In this document: positions 16,769 through 24,972 of the stretch, one piece after another
Position numbering within the stretch: the first letter of the stretch is position 1
Layout of the letters: every line of letters starts with the position of its first letter
Assembly: GCA_910585355.1 (NCBI GenBank)
Contig: CAJUDN010000011.1
Span: 9,528-54,448, forward strand
Length of the DNA: 44,921 nucleotides
DNA from: an uncultured Lachnospiraceae bacterium
GTDB lineage: Bacteria > Bacillota_A > Clostridia > Lachnospirales > Lachnospiraceae
Direction of reading: 5' to 3'
The notes under the pieces: generated by a model
Databases searched by the model: none
Seen by the model: only the letters and a program-made list of their open reading frames with translations
What the model was told of the DNA's origin: nothing
Program-made: the position numbers and the translations under genes

Positions 16769-17836
16769 ATGTTACAATTTTTACAGACTGGAAAAATGCT
16801 GTATGTTCTTGCGGCCGTATGTGCACTGGGAACTCTCAGCAAGCTTGTGACAAGCAGCCTCTACAAAAGATTAATTAAAGAAACCGGAAACATGGCACTG
16901 ACGAAAAATAAGAATTTGAAAGCACTGAAGCAAAAAACCGAAAACGTGTTTCTTATCAGTCATGGAATCCGAAACACCGGCGTTTACATAGAAAGGCAGA
17001 TATATGGATTCCGCTTTATGAAAATGTCTCTGGATAGTTGGGACAACCTTTCCGTGCAGGCAATGATTTTATGCTTTTTGATTGGAGGCGTAGCTGCGTT
17101 CGCCTCTTACTGGTATCGCTGCGATTCCTACTATATTGTACTTTACGGGACCATAGGAATCCTGTCCGGACTGTTTTTGGTGCTTGTTGATAATGGAGCC
17201 AATATTGCAGTGAAGAGACAGCAGCTTGCGGATTGCCTTGCGGATTATGTGGAAAATTCTCCGCATTTTTATAAAAATGTGGATAGAACTTCGGAGAGCG
17301 CAGAACCGGAAAAGAAAAGCAGCGCAGCGATTAAATCTCTGAATCCCAGGCCGCGTGAATTTGGAAGAAAGGGAGTAAAGGCGGTGCAGGAGATGGCGGT
17401 GGCGGATGAGGAGGCAGCTCTGACAGAAGGAAAAGAGGATGTCAGAGAGCAGGAAAGCCAATTTCACATAGAAAAGGCAGAAAAAGACACCGGAAAAACA
17501 ACAAATGCCCAGACAGAACGGCAGGGCGGCAGGTTTTCCGTTTTATCCAGAAAAAAGGATGGAGTTTTGGACGAGCAGGCCGGGAAAAATTCGGGCGGTG
17601 GGAAGGAAAGCGCCGGCGCCAAGCGGCAGAATGCCCAAAAGAGAGATGAGCTTTCCGGGAATATCGAATATCTGAGAGAGAGCCTGGAACAGATTGCGGC
17701 CAGCAGAGAACAGACAAAACGAACGCTGCAGGAAATTCTGGCGACGGAAAAACCGGGAACAGAGCGGGCCAGGAAAGAGCTGAAACCAGAGGATTTGAAA
17801 TTGCTGGGGGAACTTCTGCAGGAATATTTAACATAG
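16769..17836 (+). CDS. Membrane protein of unknown function
   Basis: This 355-residue protein is not one I recognise. Three hydrophobic segments are visible: about 7-25, 96-115 and 122-142. A long polar C-terminal half follows, rich in Lys, Glu and Gln. It includes a final helical part (ELSGNIEYLRESLEQIAASR) that looks like coiled coil. The middle segment resembles the membrane region of a secretion-platform-like protein only in outline. GGGGAG lies before the ATG. It stands between mtnN and pgi with its own flanking gaps; nothing nearby fixes its role. Confidence 0.7.
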   Translation: MLQFLQTGKMLYVLAAVCALGTLSKLVTSSLYKRLIKETGNMALTKNKNLKALKQKTENVFLISHGIRNTGVYIERQIYGFRFMKMSLDSWDNLSVQAMILCFLIGGVAAFASYWYRCDSYYIVLYGTIGILSGLFLVLVDNGANIAVKRQQLADCLADYVENSPHFYKNVDRTSESAEPEKKSSAAIKSLNPRPREFGRKGVKAVQEMAVADEEAALTEGKEDVREQESQFHIEKAEKDTGKTTNAQTERQGGRFSVLSRKKDGVLDEQAGKNSGGGKESAGAKRQNAQKRDELSGNIEYLRESLEQIAASREQTKRTLQEILATEKPGTERARKELKPEDLKLLGELLQEYLT

Positions 17837-17860
17837 AAAGTGGAAAAATTCCAGTCGGCA

Positions 17861-17889
17861 TTGTCAATGGTTTGGCCAAGTGATATAAT
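17861..17889 (+). promoter_or_regulatory. pgi promoter
   Basis: TTGTCA (17861-17866) and TATAAT (17884-17889) are separated by exactly 17 bases, 48 bases ahead of pgi. Confidence 0.8.
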
Positions 17890-17937
17890 GAAAAGCAATA
17901 TGAGAGGTATCTCACACAAGAAAAGGAGAAGGGATTT

Positions 17938-19287
17938 ATGAGCAAAGAATTATTGTTTGATTATTCCAAGGCGTCAAGTTTTATTCGGGAAGAAGAAATA
18001 GCAAATATGAAGAGCGCTGTGATGGGCGCAAAGGAAGTTCTCACAGGAAAAACAGGCGCGGGAAATGATTTCCTTGGCTGGATTGATCTGCCGGTTGATT
18101 ATGATAAAGAAGAGTTTGCAAGAATCAAAAAGGCAGCGGAAAAAATCAAAGGCGATTCTGATGTGCTGCTGGTAATCGGAATCGGCGGCTCCTACCTTGG
18201 GGCCAGAGCCGCGATTGAATTCCTGTCTCATAGTTTTTATAATGTCCTGCCAAAAGGAGCGAGAAAGACTCCGGAAATTTATTTTGTCGGAAACAGTATC
18301 AGTAGCAAATATGTTAAAGATCTTCAGGATGTACTGGAAGGTAAGGACTTTTCCATCAATATTATTTCCAAATCCGGCACAACTACGGAGCCTGCCATTG
18401 CCTTCCGCGTGTTCAAGGAGATGTTGATTAAAAAGTATGGCAGAGAAGAGGCCAATAAGAGAATCTATGCAACAACGGATAAGGCAAGAGGCGCATTAAA
18501 GAATCTGGCAAATGAAGAGGGATATGAGTCCTTCGTGGTCCCGGATGATGTGGGAGGACGTTTCTCTGTACTGACGGCCGTCGGCCTGCTTCCGATTGCG
18601 GTAAGCGGTGCAGATATTGATAAGCTGATGGAAGGCGCCGCCTTTGCAAGAAAGAAAGCTTTAGAAGCGGAGTATGAGGCAAATCCGGCCCTGTTGTATG
18701 CGGCCGTCCGCAACATCCTGTTAAGAAAGGGAAAACAGGTTGAAATCGTAGCAAATTATGAACCGAGCCTTCATTATGTTTCTGAATGGTGGAAACAGCT
18801 TTATGGTGAAAGCGAAGGGAAAGACCAGAAAGGTATACTCCCGGCAGCTGTTGATCTGACAACTGATTTACATTCCATGGGTCAGTTCATCCAGGATGGT
18901 GCCCGTATCATGTTTGAGACAGTTCTCAGCGTGGAAGAGTCCCCGGCGGAAATTGTTCTGCAGGAGGAAGAAGTGGATACCGACGGCATGAATTATCTGG
19001 CCGGACAGACTGTGGATTTTGTAAACAAGAGCGCCATGAATGGAACGATTCTTGCCCACACAGACGGCAGCGTTCCGAATCTGCTGGTTAAGATTCCGTC
19101 TCAGGACGAGTACAGCCTTGGTCAGCTGTTCTATTTCTTTGAGTTTGCCTGCGGCATCAGCGGATATATTCTCGGAGTAAACCCGTTTAACCAGCCGGGG
19201 GTTGAGAGTTACAAGAAGAACATGTTTGCACTTCTTGGCAAACCCGGCTACGAAGAAGCAAGAGAGGCTTTGTTGAAGAGACTGTAA
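17938..19287 (+). CDS. pgi: Glucose-6-phosphate isomerase
   Basis: This 449-residue enzyme interconverts glucose 6-phosphate and fructose 6-phosphate in glycolysis. The sugar-phosphate-binding SIS folds are visible in VIGIGGSYLGARAAIEFL and in IISKSGTTTEPAIAFRVF. The C-terminal region has the Firmicutes-type QPGVESYKKNMFALLG segment. The length fits the short bacterial class. AAAGGAGAAGGG precedes the ATG. It has its own promoter and a strong terminator, so it is a single-gene unit. Confidence 0.97.
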   Translation: MSKELLFDYSKASSFIREEEIANMKSAVMGAKEVLTGKTGAGNDFLGWIDLPVDYDKEEFARIKKAAEKIKGDSDVLLVIGIGGSYLGARAAIEFLSHSFYNVLPKGARKTPEIYFVGNSISSKYVKDLQDVLEGKDFSINIISKSGTTTEPAIAFRVFKEMLIKKYGREEANKRIYATTDKARGALKNLANEEGYESFVVPDDVGGRFSVLTAVGLLPIAVSGADIDKLMEGAAFARKKALEAEYEANPALLYAAVRNILLRKGKQVEIVANYEPSLHYVSEWWKQLYGESEGKDQKGILPAAVDLTTDLHSMGQFIQDGARIMFETVLSVEESPAEIVLQEEEVDTDGMNYLAGQTVDFVNKSAMNGTILAHTDGSVPNLLVKIPSQDEYSLGQLFYFFEFACGISGYILGVNPFNQPGVESYKKNMFALLGKPGYEEAREALLKRL

Positions 19288-19293
19288 AAATAG

Positions 19294-19341
19294 AAAAGAG
19301 ACAGCGCACGGAGTTGCCATCCTGTGCGCTGTCTCTTTTTT
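19294..19341 (+). terminator. Strong terminator after pgi
   Basis: An almost perfect stem of about 17 pairs (AAAAGAGACAGCGCACGG with its complement, one mismatch) ends in TTTTTT. Confidence 0.92.
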
Positions 19342-19968
19342 GATTTATAGATAAAGTATAAAACCGGATAAGAGCAAAACTCAAAAGTATATTCAACTTT
19401 ATTTGCCGAAAGAGGACATCTTTACTAAAATAGCTTTTTGGGGATGTCCACAAGGATAACGGGCATCGGATTGTCTAACCTACACCCGGCGACGGGAGAA
19501 AGTGCCTGCATGGAGTTATTCTCACGTTTCTTTTGATTTTCTCCATTTCGTACACCAAATGATTTGCGGCTTCGTTGCCGGAAATAAGGCACATCTGAGT
19601 GAAATCGCCCGTTCCTTAAAAGAGCACATCATATTCAAGAAAATGGTTGAAGCAGGAAACACATTGGCTTTAGACAATGGGGAGTTCATATCACACAGGG
19701 GCGTCTCACTAACCACAAAGCGTCCCCCGGAAAAGCTATTCCTGGGGATCATTTTAGGCTGGCCGTCATTAATTATTCCGGTTTGACCGATTGAAAAGCC
19801 CCCTTTCTGTCTGCTCCCGCCAGAAAGCTCGATTTCAAAATTAATAGTTGGCGCAGTCGACTGCCATAGAGATGAGGGAATACACAGGAGACCGTTTTGG
19901 ATTTAGAATAAGGATAAAGTATCCTCACACAAACCAGCTGGGAGATCCTGTCATAGACAGAGGCAGGC
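19342..19968. other. Decayed intergenic region
   Basis: About 620 bases without an intact gene. Apart from a possible transposase remnant at 19502-19786, I see no credible frame, hairpin or promoter. Base use is more AT-rich and irregular than in the flanking genes, which fits a decayed insertion. Confidence 0.45.
19502..19786 (+). pseudogene. Possible N-terminal remnant of a transposase
   Basis: The plus-strand frame contains FVHQMICGFVAGNKAHLSEI followed by ARSLKEHIIFKK. This has the shape of the N-terminal helical part of some DDE transposases (F-x-x-x-M-x-x-G ... L-x-x-I-A-R-S-L-x-E). There is no convincing ribosome site, and the frame loses family resemblance after about 55 residues with no catalytic DDE region downstream. 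The call is pattern-based and weak; it may be chance. Confidence 0.3.
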
Positions 19969-20235
19969 CTACTCCTCAATGACATGAATTTCCAAATAAT
20001 CAAAATCAATGCCCTCAATAAAACTGTCTTTTGTAAAACGCGTCTTATCATGGCGCTTAAAGTCTTTTATATTGGAATCCAGCCAGATGGGCTGGCTCAA
20101 ATCGAATGTGTAACAAATTTCTTCCAAAGCCTGAAAGACCATGGATGTGCGGGACATGGAGTAGTCGCTGTTACATGCCACAGTATCCTTTAACAGGTGA
20201 TTATCCTTCCAGATTTTTCCCCACATACGGAACAT
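19969..20235 (-). CDS. Small conserved protein of unknown function
   Basis: This 88-residue soluble protein (starting MFRMWGKIWKDNHLLKDTV) has a near-perfect AAAGGAGG ahead of its ATG, which argues that it is a real gene. It is acidic toward the C-terminus (FIEGIDFDYLEIHVIEE) and has no membrane segment or signal peptide. I recall similar small proteins in Lachnospiraceae but cannot name the family. It is divergent from the coiled-coil membrane protein gene across a 183-base gap. Confidence 0.72.
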   Translation of the reverse strand: MFRMWGKIWKDNHLLKDTVACNSDYSMSRTSMVFQALEEICYTFDLSQPIWLDSNIKDFKRHDKTRFTKDSFIEGIDFDYLEIHVIEE

Positions 20236-20418
20236 GGGCGGCCTCCTTTCTGTTACGCTGTTTTCTGGCTGGCATCTCCTGCCGCCAGTGTAAGATTCTT
20301 TTGCGTCATTATATCAATAAATATACAAATTTTAAAGAGGCTTTTTGAAGATTTTACCTTGTGCGGCGGGTCAAGTTGTAGTAATCTATATATAGTACAA
20401 AAGCCAGGAGGACAAAAG

Positions 20419-21516
20419 ATGGCACAGCCTATTACGGATTACGCTGCCTTTTTTGCTGGTGCAAAGCAGGCAGTAGAGGAACTGGAACAGTTGAAACAGC
20501 AGGAACGACAGTTAGAGGAGACAGAAAAGCAGCTGGAAAAAACGCTGAAGACGAAACAGCAGACCATTGCCGATACGATTTCCCAGACGGTAAAACAAAG
20601 GGCTGATGAAATTTCAAGAAGCTATGATATGGAAATCGGAAAAATCCAGGACCGTTTAAAAAAGGTAAAATCAAAGCGGGAGAAGGCAAAAACTCAGGGG
20701 ATTAAAGAGAGGATTGCGGAGGATACTCAGGAGCTGTTAAAGGAAAATGAAGAATGGAAGGGACGGATTAAAAATTTGTTCCGCGCCAACCATGTACCGA
20801 CGTTTTGTTCCGGCAGGCTGTATTATTCTCTGTATTTTACACGGGGCTTAAAAGAAACTCTGATTATGCTGACTGTTCTTCTGATTTTCTTTCTTGCCGT
20901 ACCATGTGGGATTTATTTATTAATTCCTGCCCGGAAAACATGGTATCTGATTGGAATTTACGTTGGAGTCATCGGAATTTTTGGAGGGATTTATGTAAAA
21001 ATCGGGAATTCCACGAAGATAAAATATATGGATGTGCTGAAGGAAGGCAGGGATATCCATGACAGGATCAGGGCCAATAAAAAACAGATAAAGGCCATCG
21101 TCAAGGCGATTCGAAAGGATAAAAATGATAATATATACAATCTTCAGAAGTTTGACGATGAGATTGCCCAGCTGAATCAGGATTTGGCGCAGACCAATAA
21201 AAAGAAGAAGGATGCGTTGGGCACCTTTGAATCTGTGACAAAAACAATCCTTTCGGACGAAATTATGGGAAATAATAAAGCAGAGCTGGAGAGACTGGAG
21301 GCTGAGCTTTCCGATACGGTGTCGCAGCTTAAGAACACGCGGATTACCTTAAAGGAAAAAGCTCTGTACATTACGGATCATTTTGAGGTGTTCGTTGGTA
21401 AGGAATTTGTGACGACAGAAAGGCTGGAAGCGCTGGAGAAAATTATCGCAGAGGGCGCAGCCGGAAATATCAGTGAGGCGATTTCTGTATTTAAAAGCAG
21501 AGAGTACGACAGGTAA
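20419..21516 (+). CDS. Coiled-coil membrane protein of unknown function
   Basis: This 365-residue protein has a long N-terminal coiled coil (about 18-115, dense in Glu, Lys and Gln), two adjacent membrane helices at about 150-195, and a second coiled coil (about 205-325). The layout suggests a membrane-anchored scaffold with both ends on one side. The ATG at 20419 follows CAGGAGG. The longer frame upstream has no ribosome site. It lies 33 bases before the secreted M15 peptidase gene, so they may be one transcript. No family is recognised. Confidence 0.72.
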   Translation: MAQPITDYAAFFAGAKQAVEELEQLKQQERQLEETEKQLEKTLKTKQQTIADTISQTVKQRADEISRSYDMEIGKIQDRLKKVKSKREKAKTQGIKERIAEDTQELLKENEEWKGRIKNLFRANHVPTFCSGRLYYSLYFTRGLKETLIMLTVLLIFFLAVPCGIYLLIPARKTWYLIGIYVGVIGIFGGIYVKIGNSTKIKYMDVLKEGRDIHDRIRANKKQIKAIVKAIRKDKNDNIYNLQKFDDEIAQLNQDLAQTNKKKKDALGTFESVTKTILSDEIMGNNKAELERLEAELSDTVSQLKNTRITLKEKALYITDHFEVFVGKEFVTTERLEALEKIIAEGAAGNISEAISVFKSREYDR

Positions 21517-21549
21517 AGAAAGTTAAAAAAATACAAAGGAGTAAGAGGT

Positions 21550-22527
21550 ATGAGAAAACAAATCGTGCGGATTGCTGTCATGACGGCTGCCATGACGGCA
21601 TGTATGACCATAAGCGCATTGGCGGCAGGCTGGAAAACAGATAATTCAGGGCGATGGTATGAAAACAGCGACGGAAGTTATCCAAAAAATCAATGGCAGT
21701 GGATTGACAATGATGGAGATGGAATATCGGAATGCTATTATTTCGATGAAAACGGATATGTCCTGGAAAACACCACGACACCGGACGGGTGTGAGGTGAA
21801 TGGAATCGGTGCATGGGTGAAGAACGGAGAGATCCAGACACAGGCCGGCGGTACAGGCTCCGGCAGTACAGATTTCGGCGGCACAGGTTCTGACGGAACG
21901 GGATGGAATGATTGGTATGACTGGGGAAACTGGGGAGGTTATAACAATGATCCGGAGTGGTATGACCATGTGGAGGGTCTGAGCGAAGGAGACCGGGCGG
22001 CGTATCATTACGATGCCAAGTATTACAACTGGGATTCCAGAACACCGGAGTATATAGGAAAGGTGCAGGAGCAGTATAACCGTATTTACGCAAATCCGAC
22101 GGCGGAGACGGCGGCTGCGGAAATGGTATGGGTGGATATTCCCGTATGGCGGCTCAGGAACGGCCAGAAAGTGGCTGATACCACAAGAATACAGGTTTTA
22201 AGCTCCATCGCCGACGAAGTGAAGGAGATTTTCACAGAAATTTATAACGGGCCGGAGCAGTTCCCTATCAACAGCATTGGCGGTTACGCGTGGAGAAGCA
22301 ATGGTCTGGGAAGCAATCACAGTGCGGGGCTGGCCATTGACATTAACCCGGACCAGAATCCCCAGGTGAGGGAAGACGGGACTGTTCTTGTGGGGAATAA
22401 ATGGGAGCCCGGCGTGAACCCATACTCCATCGGACGGGACAGCGATGTGGTAAAGGCCTTTGGAAAACATGGCTGGGGCTGGGGCGCATCCTTTTATACG
22501 AAAGATTATATGCACTTTGACTGGTAA
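21550..22527 (+). CDS. Secreted M15-family D,D-carboxypeptidase-like protein with wall-binding repeats
   Basis: This 325-residue protein has a signal peptide (about 1-26, ending ISALAAG). Repeats of choline-binding/wall-binding type follow (WYENSDGSYPKNQWQWIDND and CYYFDENGYVLEN). A Gly/Ser/Thr-rich linker (about 93-135) leads to a C-terminal M15 peptidase domain. The zinc ligands are visible in SNHSAGLAIDIN (His and Asp) and in the terminal YMHFDW (His). It probably trims peptidoglycan stem peptides outside the cell while anchored to the wall. AAAGGAG precedes the ATG and a terminator follows. Confidence 0.9.
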   Translation: MRKQIVRIAVMTAAMTACMTISALAAGWKTDNSGRWYENSDGSYPKNQWQWIDNDGDGISECYYFDENGYVLENTTTPDGCEVNGIGAWVKNGEIQTQAGGTGSGSTDFGGTGSDGTGWNDWYDWGNWGGYNNDPEWYDHVEGLSEGDRAAYHYDAKYYNWDSRTPEYIGKVQEQYNRIYANPTAETAAAEMVWVDIPVWRLRNGQKVADTTRIQVLSSIADEVKEIFTEIYNGPEQFPINSIGGYAWRSNGLGSNHSAGLAIDINPDQNPQVREDGTVLVGNKWEPGVNPYSIGRDSDVVKAFGKHGWGWGASFYTKDYMHFDW

Positions 22528-22546
22528 TAGAACGAAATCCGGAATC

Positions 22547-22578
22547 GGCGGGACATCCTTGGGATGTCCCGTCTTTTT
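22547..22578 (+). terminator. Terminator after the M15 peptidase gene
   Basis: GCGGGACATCC and GGATGTCCCGT form a tight hairpin followed by CTTTTT. Confidence 0.85.
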
Positions 22579-22718
22579 GCTTCATGGGAAAGACTTTGTT
22601 ACGTTAATGCATAAAAGCAAGATGGAAAAGAGAGAAGAAGAACTTCGTGTATAAATCTATCATGGACAGCCTATAATAACGTATAGGAAAGAAAAGGAAA
22701 CGGAGACAAAGACAGGCC

Positions 22719-23321
22719 ATGAGATTTCGGAAACGGGAAATTTATTATTACGATACAGTTGCGGGGTTTGAAGCAGAGAAGTTTGCCGGCCGGTTTTTGA
22801 TGATGCTGCTGGATGAGATGCGGGAATCCAAAAAAACAGAGGTCGTTTTTTTATGCATTGGCACTGACAGGTCCACAGGAGACAGTCTTGGACCGTTAAT
22901 CGGTCATAAATTAAAGGAGCAGGGAATCAGAAATGCAAGGGTGTTTGGAACGCTGGAAAGTCCGGTTCATGCCATGAACCTGGAGCTCTGTATGGCGGGA
23001 CTTCAGGAAAAATTCCCTCATGCCCTGGTAGTGGCTGTGGATGCTTCCGTGGGAAATGTGGAGCATGTGGGATTCGTCACTCTGGGACGCGGGCCCCTAA
23101 AGCCTGGATCAGGAGTAAAAAAGGAGCTGAGAGCAGTAGGAGATATTTTTATCACCGGAATTGTGGGGGCTTCCAGAAACGGAGATCCGCTGATGTTACA
23201 AAGTATCCGGCTTTCGGTTGTGATGCGTCTGGCAGACTGCATCAGCCGCAGTATCTGCCTGGGGATGAATCTCATTGGAAGGCGTGTCGAAAATTTTTCC
23301 GGAGAGCCATCCCCGTTTTGA
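22719..23321 (+). CDS. yyaC: YyaC family sporulation protein
   Basis: This 200-residue protein matches the YyaC/DUF1256 family, spore-associated proteins with a fold related to hydrogenase maturation/germination proteases. Diagnostic segments are FLCIGTDRSTGDSLGPLIGH and VDASVGNVEHVGFVTLGRG followed by PLKPGSGVKKELRAVGD. Presence of the gene implies an endospore former. The ribosome site is weak (GGAGACAAAG). The gene ends just as a candidate promoter for the LysM gene begins. Confidence 0.9.
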   Translation: MRFRKREIYYYDTVAGFEAEKFAGRFLMMLLDEMRESKKTEVVFLCIGTDRSTGDSLGPLIGHKLKEQGIRNARVFGTLESPVHAMNLELCMAGLQEKFPHALVVAVDASVGNVEHVGFVTLGRGPLKPGSGVKKELRAVGDIFITGIVGASRNGDPLMLQSIRLSVVMRLADCISRSICLGMNLIGRRVENFSGEPSPF

Positions 23322-23341
23322 CAGGTTTTGCAGATGGGACA

Positions 23342-23350
23342 TGCTATACT
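23342..23350 (+). promoter_or_regulatory. Candidate extended -10 promoter of the LysM gene
   Basis: TGCTATACT is an extended -10 box. TTGACA at 23318-23323 lies 21 bases upstream, longer than ideal, inside the end of yyaC. Confidence 0.45.
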
Positions 23351-23426
23351 TTCGCTTGAATAAAAGAAAATGGGCCGGCGCGGGCTTACCTGGCCGGTCC
23401 GATGAAAAATATAGCGAGGTGAGACC

Positions 23427-24839
23427 ATGGGAGATTTATATAATCCATTTCCGAAGCTGCCGAAGAATATCCGCCAGATTGGCGACACGGACCAGGTGGT
23501 TCGGTTTTATGTGGAGGACTATGTAAACACATATCTGAAGCGGCTGTATCCCACAGGAAAGCAGACGCTGCGGGTGGGACTTTTACTGGGGAATGTGGAA
23601 CAATACGACGGAACTCCATACATATTTGTGGACGGCGCCATGGAAATGGAAGACGTGGAGGTGAACGGGGAAAAGATTAGCTTCTCGGACAATGCCTGGA
23701 AAAAAGCGTATCAGGCCATTGAGGAGGCGTTTCCCAAGAGGACCGTACAGGGATGGTTTCTATGCGGCGGACCGGGGAGTCAGCTTAGTCCGCTTAACTA
23801 CTGGAAACAGCACGGACAATATTTCGCGGGGAAGAACCAGCTCATGTATTTAAACCATGGGCTGGAAGGCGAAGAAGCGGTTTATGTTACGTCAGACGAC
23901 GGGTTTTACAGACTGAAGGGATACTGTGTTTATTACGAAAGAAATCAGATGATGCAGGACTATATGATTACCAGAAAGGATGTACATCGGATTGAATCGG
24001 GTTCCCATGAGAAGGTAATCAAGGATTTCAGACAGCGCATGATGGTAAAAAAGGAACAGGCAAAAGAGCAGAGCCATCGGACAAGCACCCTTGGCATGAT
24101 TTGCGGAATGCTTTCTGTGGCAGTTCTGGCAGGCGGCGTGGTGCTGGTCAATAATTACACAAAAATGCAGCGGATGGAAAGCGTTTTGACTTCTGTCTTG
24201 CCGGCAGGAGTCTCCAACTGGGATGAGTATCAGAAACAGAAAGCGGAAGAGCCGGATTTTGTAATTGAGGAACTGCCGGGAAATGTGCATCCAATAGGAG
24301 AGGCAGCTGGGGAAACCGGGGAATCCTATGGAACTGAAACCATGGGGAGCAGCATACCGGAAAAAGAAGAAGTCAGAGCTGAAGACGCAGATTCCGCCCT
24401 GGTGGAAGAGGCGGTGCCGTCCGTGGAAGGCGGGAGCGTGGACAGCGGGAGCGCGGACAACGTGGATGCGGACAGCTATCCGGCGGCTGATGAGAGCGGA
24501 CAGGCCGGGGATCCCGGGGATGCAGCGCCGCCCGTACAGACAGAACCGGAAAGCCAGACCGGAGGAGCCGGTCAGGAAGAGCCTTCCTCCCAGAATCTGG
24601 TAGGAATGGAGAAGGGAGCCGGTCAGGGTGATATTGAAGAGCCGGAGCGCGAGCCCATAGATTATGCGGCGGCCGAGGCAAATGGATATCATATATATGA
24701 GGTCGGAGAGGGAGAGACCCTGTACGGCATCTGCTGGAAAAACTATGGCGATCTGAAACATCTGGCAGAAGTCTGCCGTTTGAATAACCTGGAAGATGAA
24801 GACCGGATTCTGGCCGGACAAAAGTTGATTTTGCCATAA
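23427..24839 (+). CDS. Membrane LysM protein with an MPN/JAMM-like N-terminal domain
   Basis: This 470-residue protein has an N-terminal globular domain (about 25-175), a basic stretch, one membrane helix (about 222-242) and a long acidic low-complexity linker (about 265-420). A C-terminal LysM domain (about 424-470, YHIYEVGEGETLYGICWKNY) binds peptidoglycan. The N-terminal domain follows the MPN/JAMM pattern: VGLLLG, then VQGWFLCGGPGSQLSPLNYW, then NQLMYL. However, the positions of the metal-binding HxH and Asp are Leu, Gly and Asn, so it should not be catalytic. LysM would lie outside and the MPN-like domain inside. A truncated repeat overlaps the stop codon. Confidence 0.75.
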   Translation: MGDLYNPFPKLPKNIRQIGDTDQVVRFYVEDYVNTYLKRLYPTGKQTLRVGLLLGNVEQYDGTPYIFVDGAMEMEDVEVNGEKISFSDNAWKKAYQAIEEAFPKRTVQGWFLCGGPGSQLSPLNYWKQHGQYFAGKNQLMYLNHGLEGEEAVYVTSDDGFYRLKGYCVYYERNQMMQDYMITRKDVHRIESGSHEKVIKDFRQRMMVKKEQAKEQSHRTSTLGMICGMLSVAVLAGGVVLVNNYTKMQRMESVLTSVLPAGVSNWDEYQKQKAEEPDFVIEELPGNVHPIGEAAGETGESYGTETMGSSIPEKEEVRAEDADSALVEEAVPSVEGGSVDSGSADNVDADSYPAADESGQAGDPGDAAPPVQTEPESQTGGAGQEEPSSQNLVGMEKGAGQGDIEEPEREPIDYAAAEANGYHIYEVGEGETLYGICWKNYGDLKHLAEVCRLNNLEDEDRILAGQKLILP

Positions 24840-24881
24840 GGCAGACGCCGCGGGCAGGAAGATGCAGGGCTGAGTGGTTAC
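24835..24881 (+). repeat. Truncated copy of the 151-bp palindromic repeat
   Basis: The segments CATAAGGCAGACGCCGCG and GGGCAGGAAGATGC, then a GGGCTGAGTGGTTAC end, match 35533-35601 with an internal 24-base deletion. The TAA stop of the LysM gene lies inside it. Confidence 0.65.
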
Positions 24882-24972
24882 AATTTAGCCATAATTAAGA
24901 AAGAATTTAATGCGAATCTCCTGGAAATGTTGTATACTGAGAACATACAGGCATTTCCGGGAGATTTATTAT

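Noticed and set aside
24373..24837. Minus-strand frame rich in Pro, Arg and His opposite the LysM linker
   Set aside because: It is the antisense of an acidic low-complexity linker, with no start signal.
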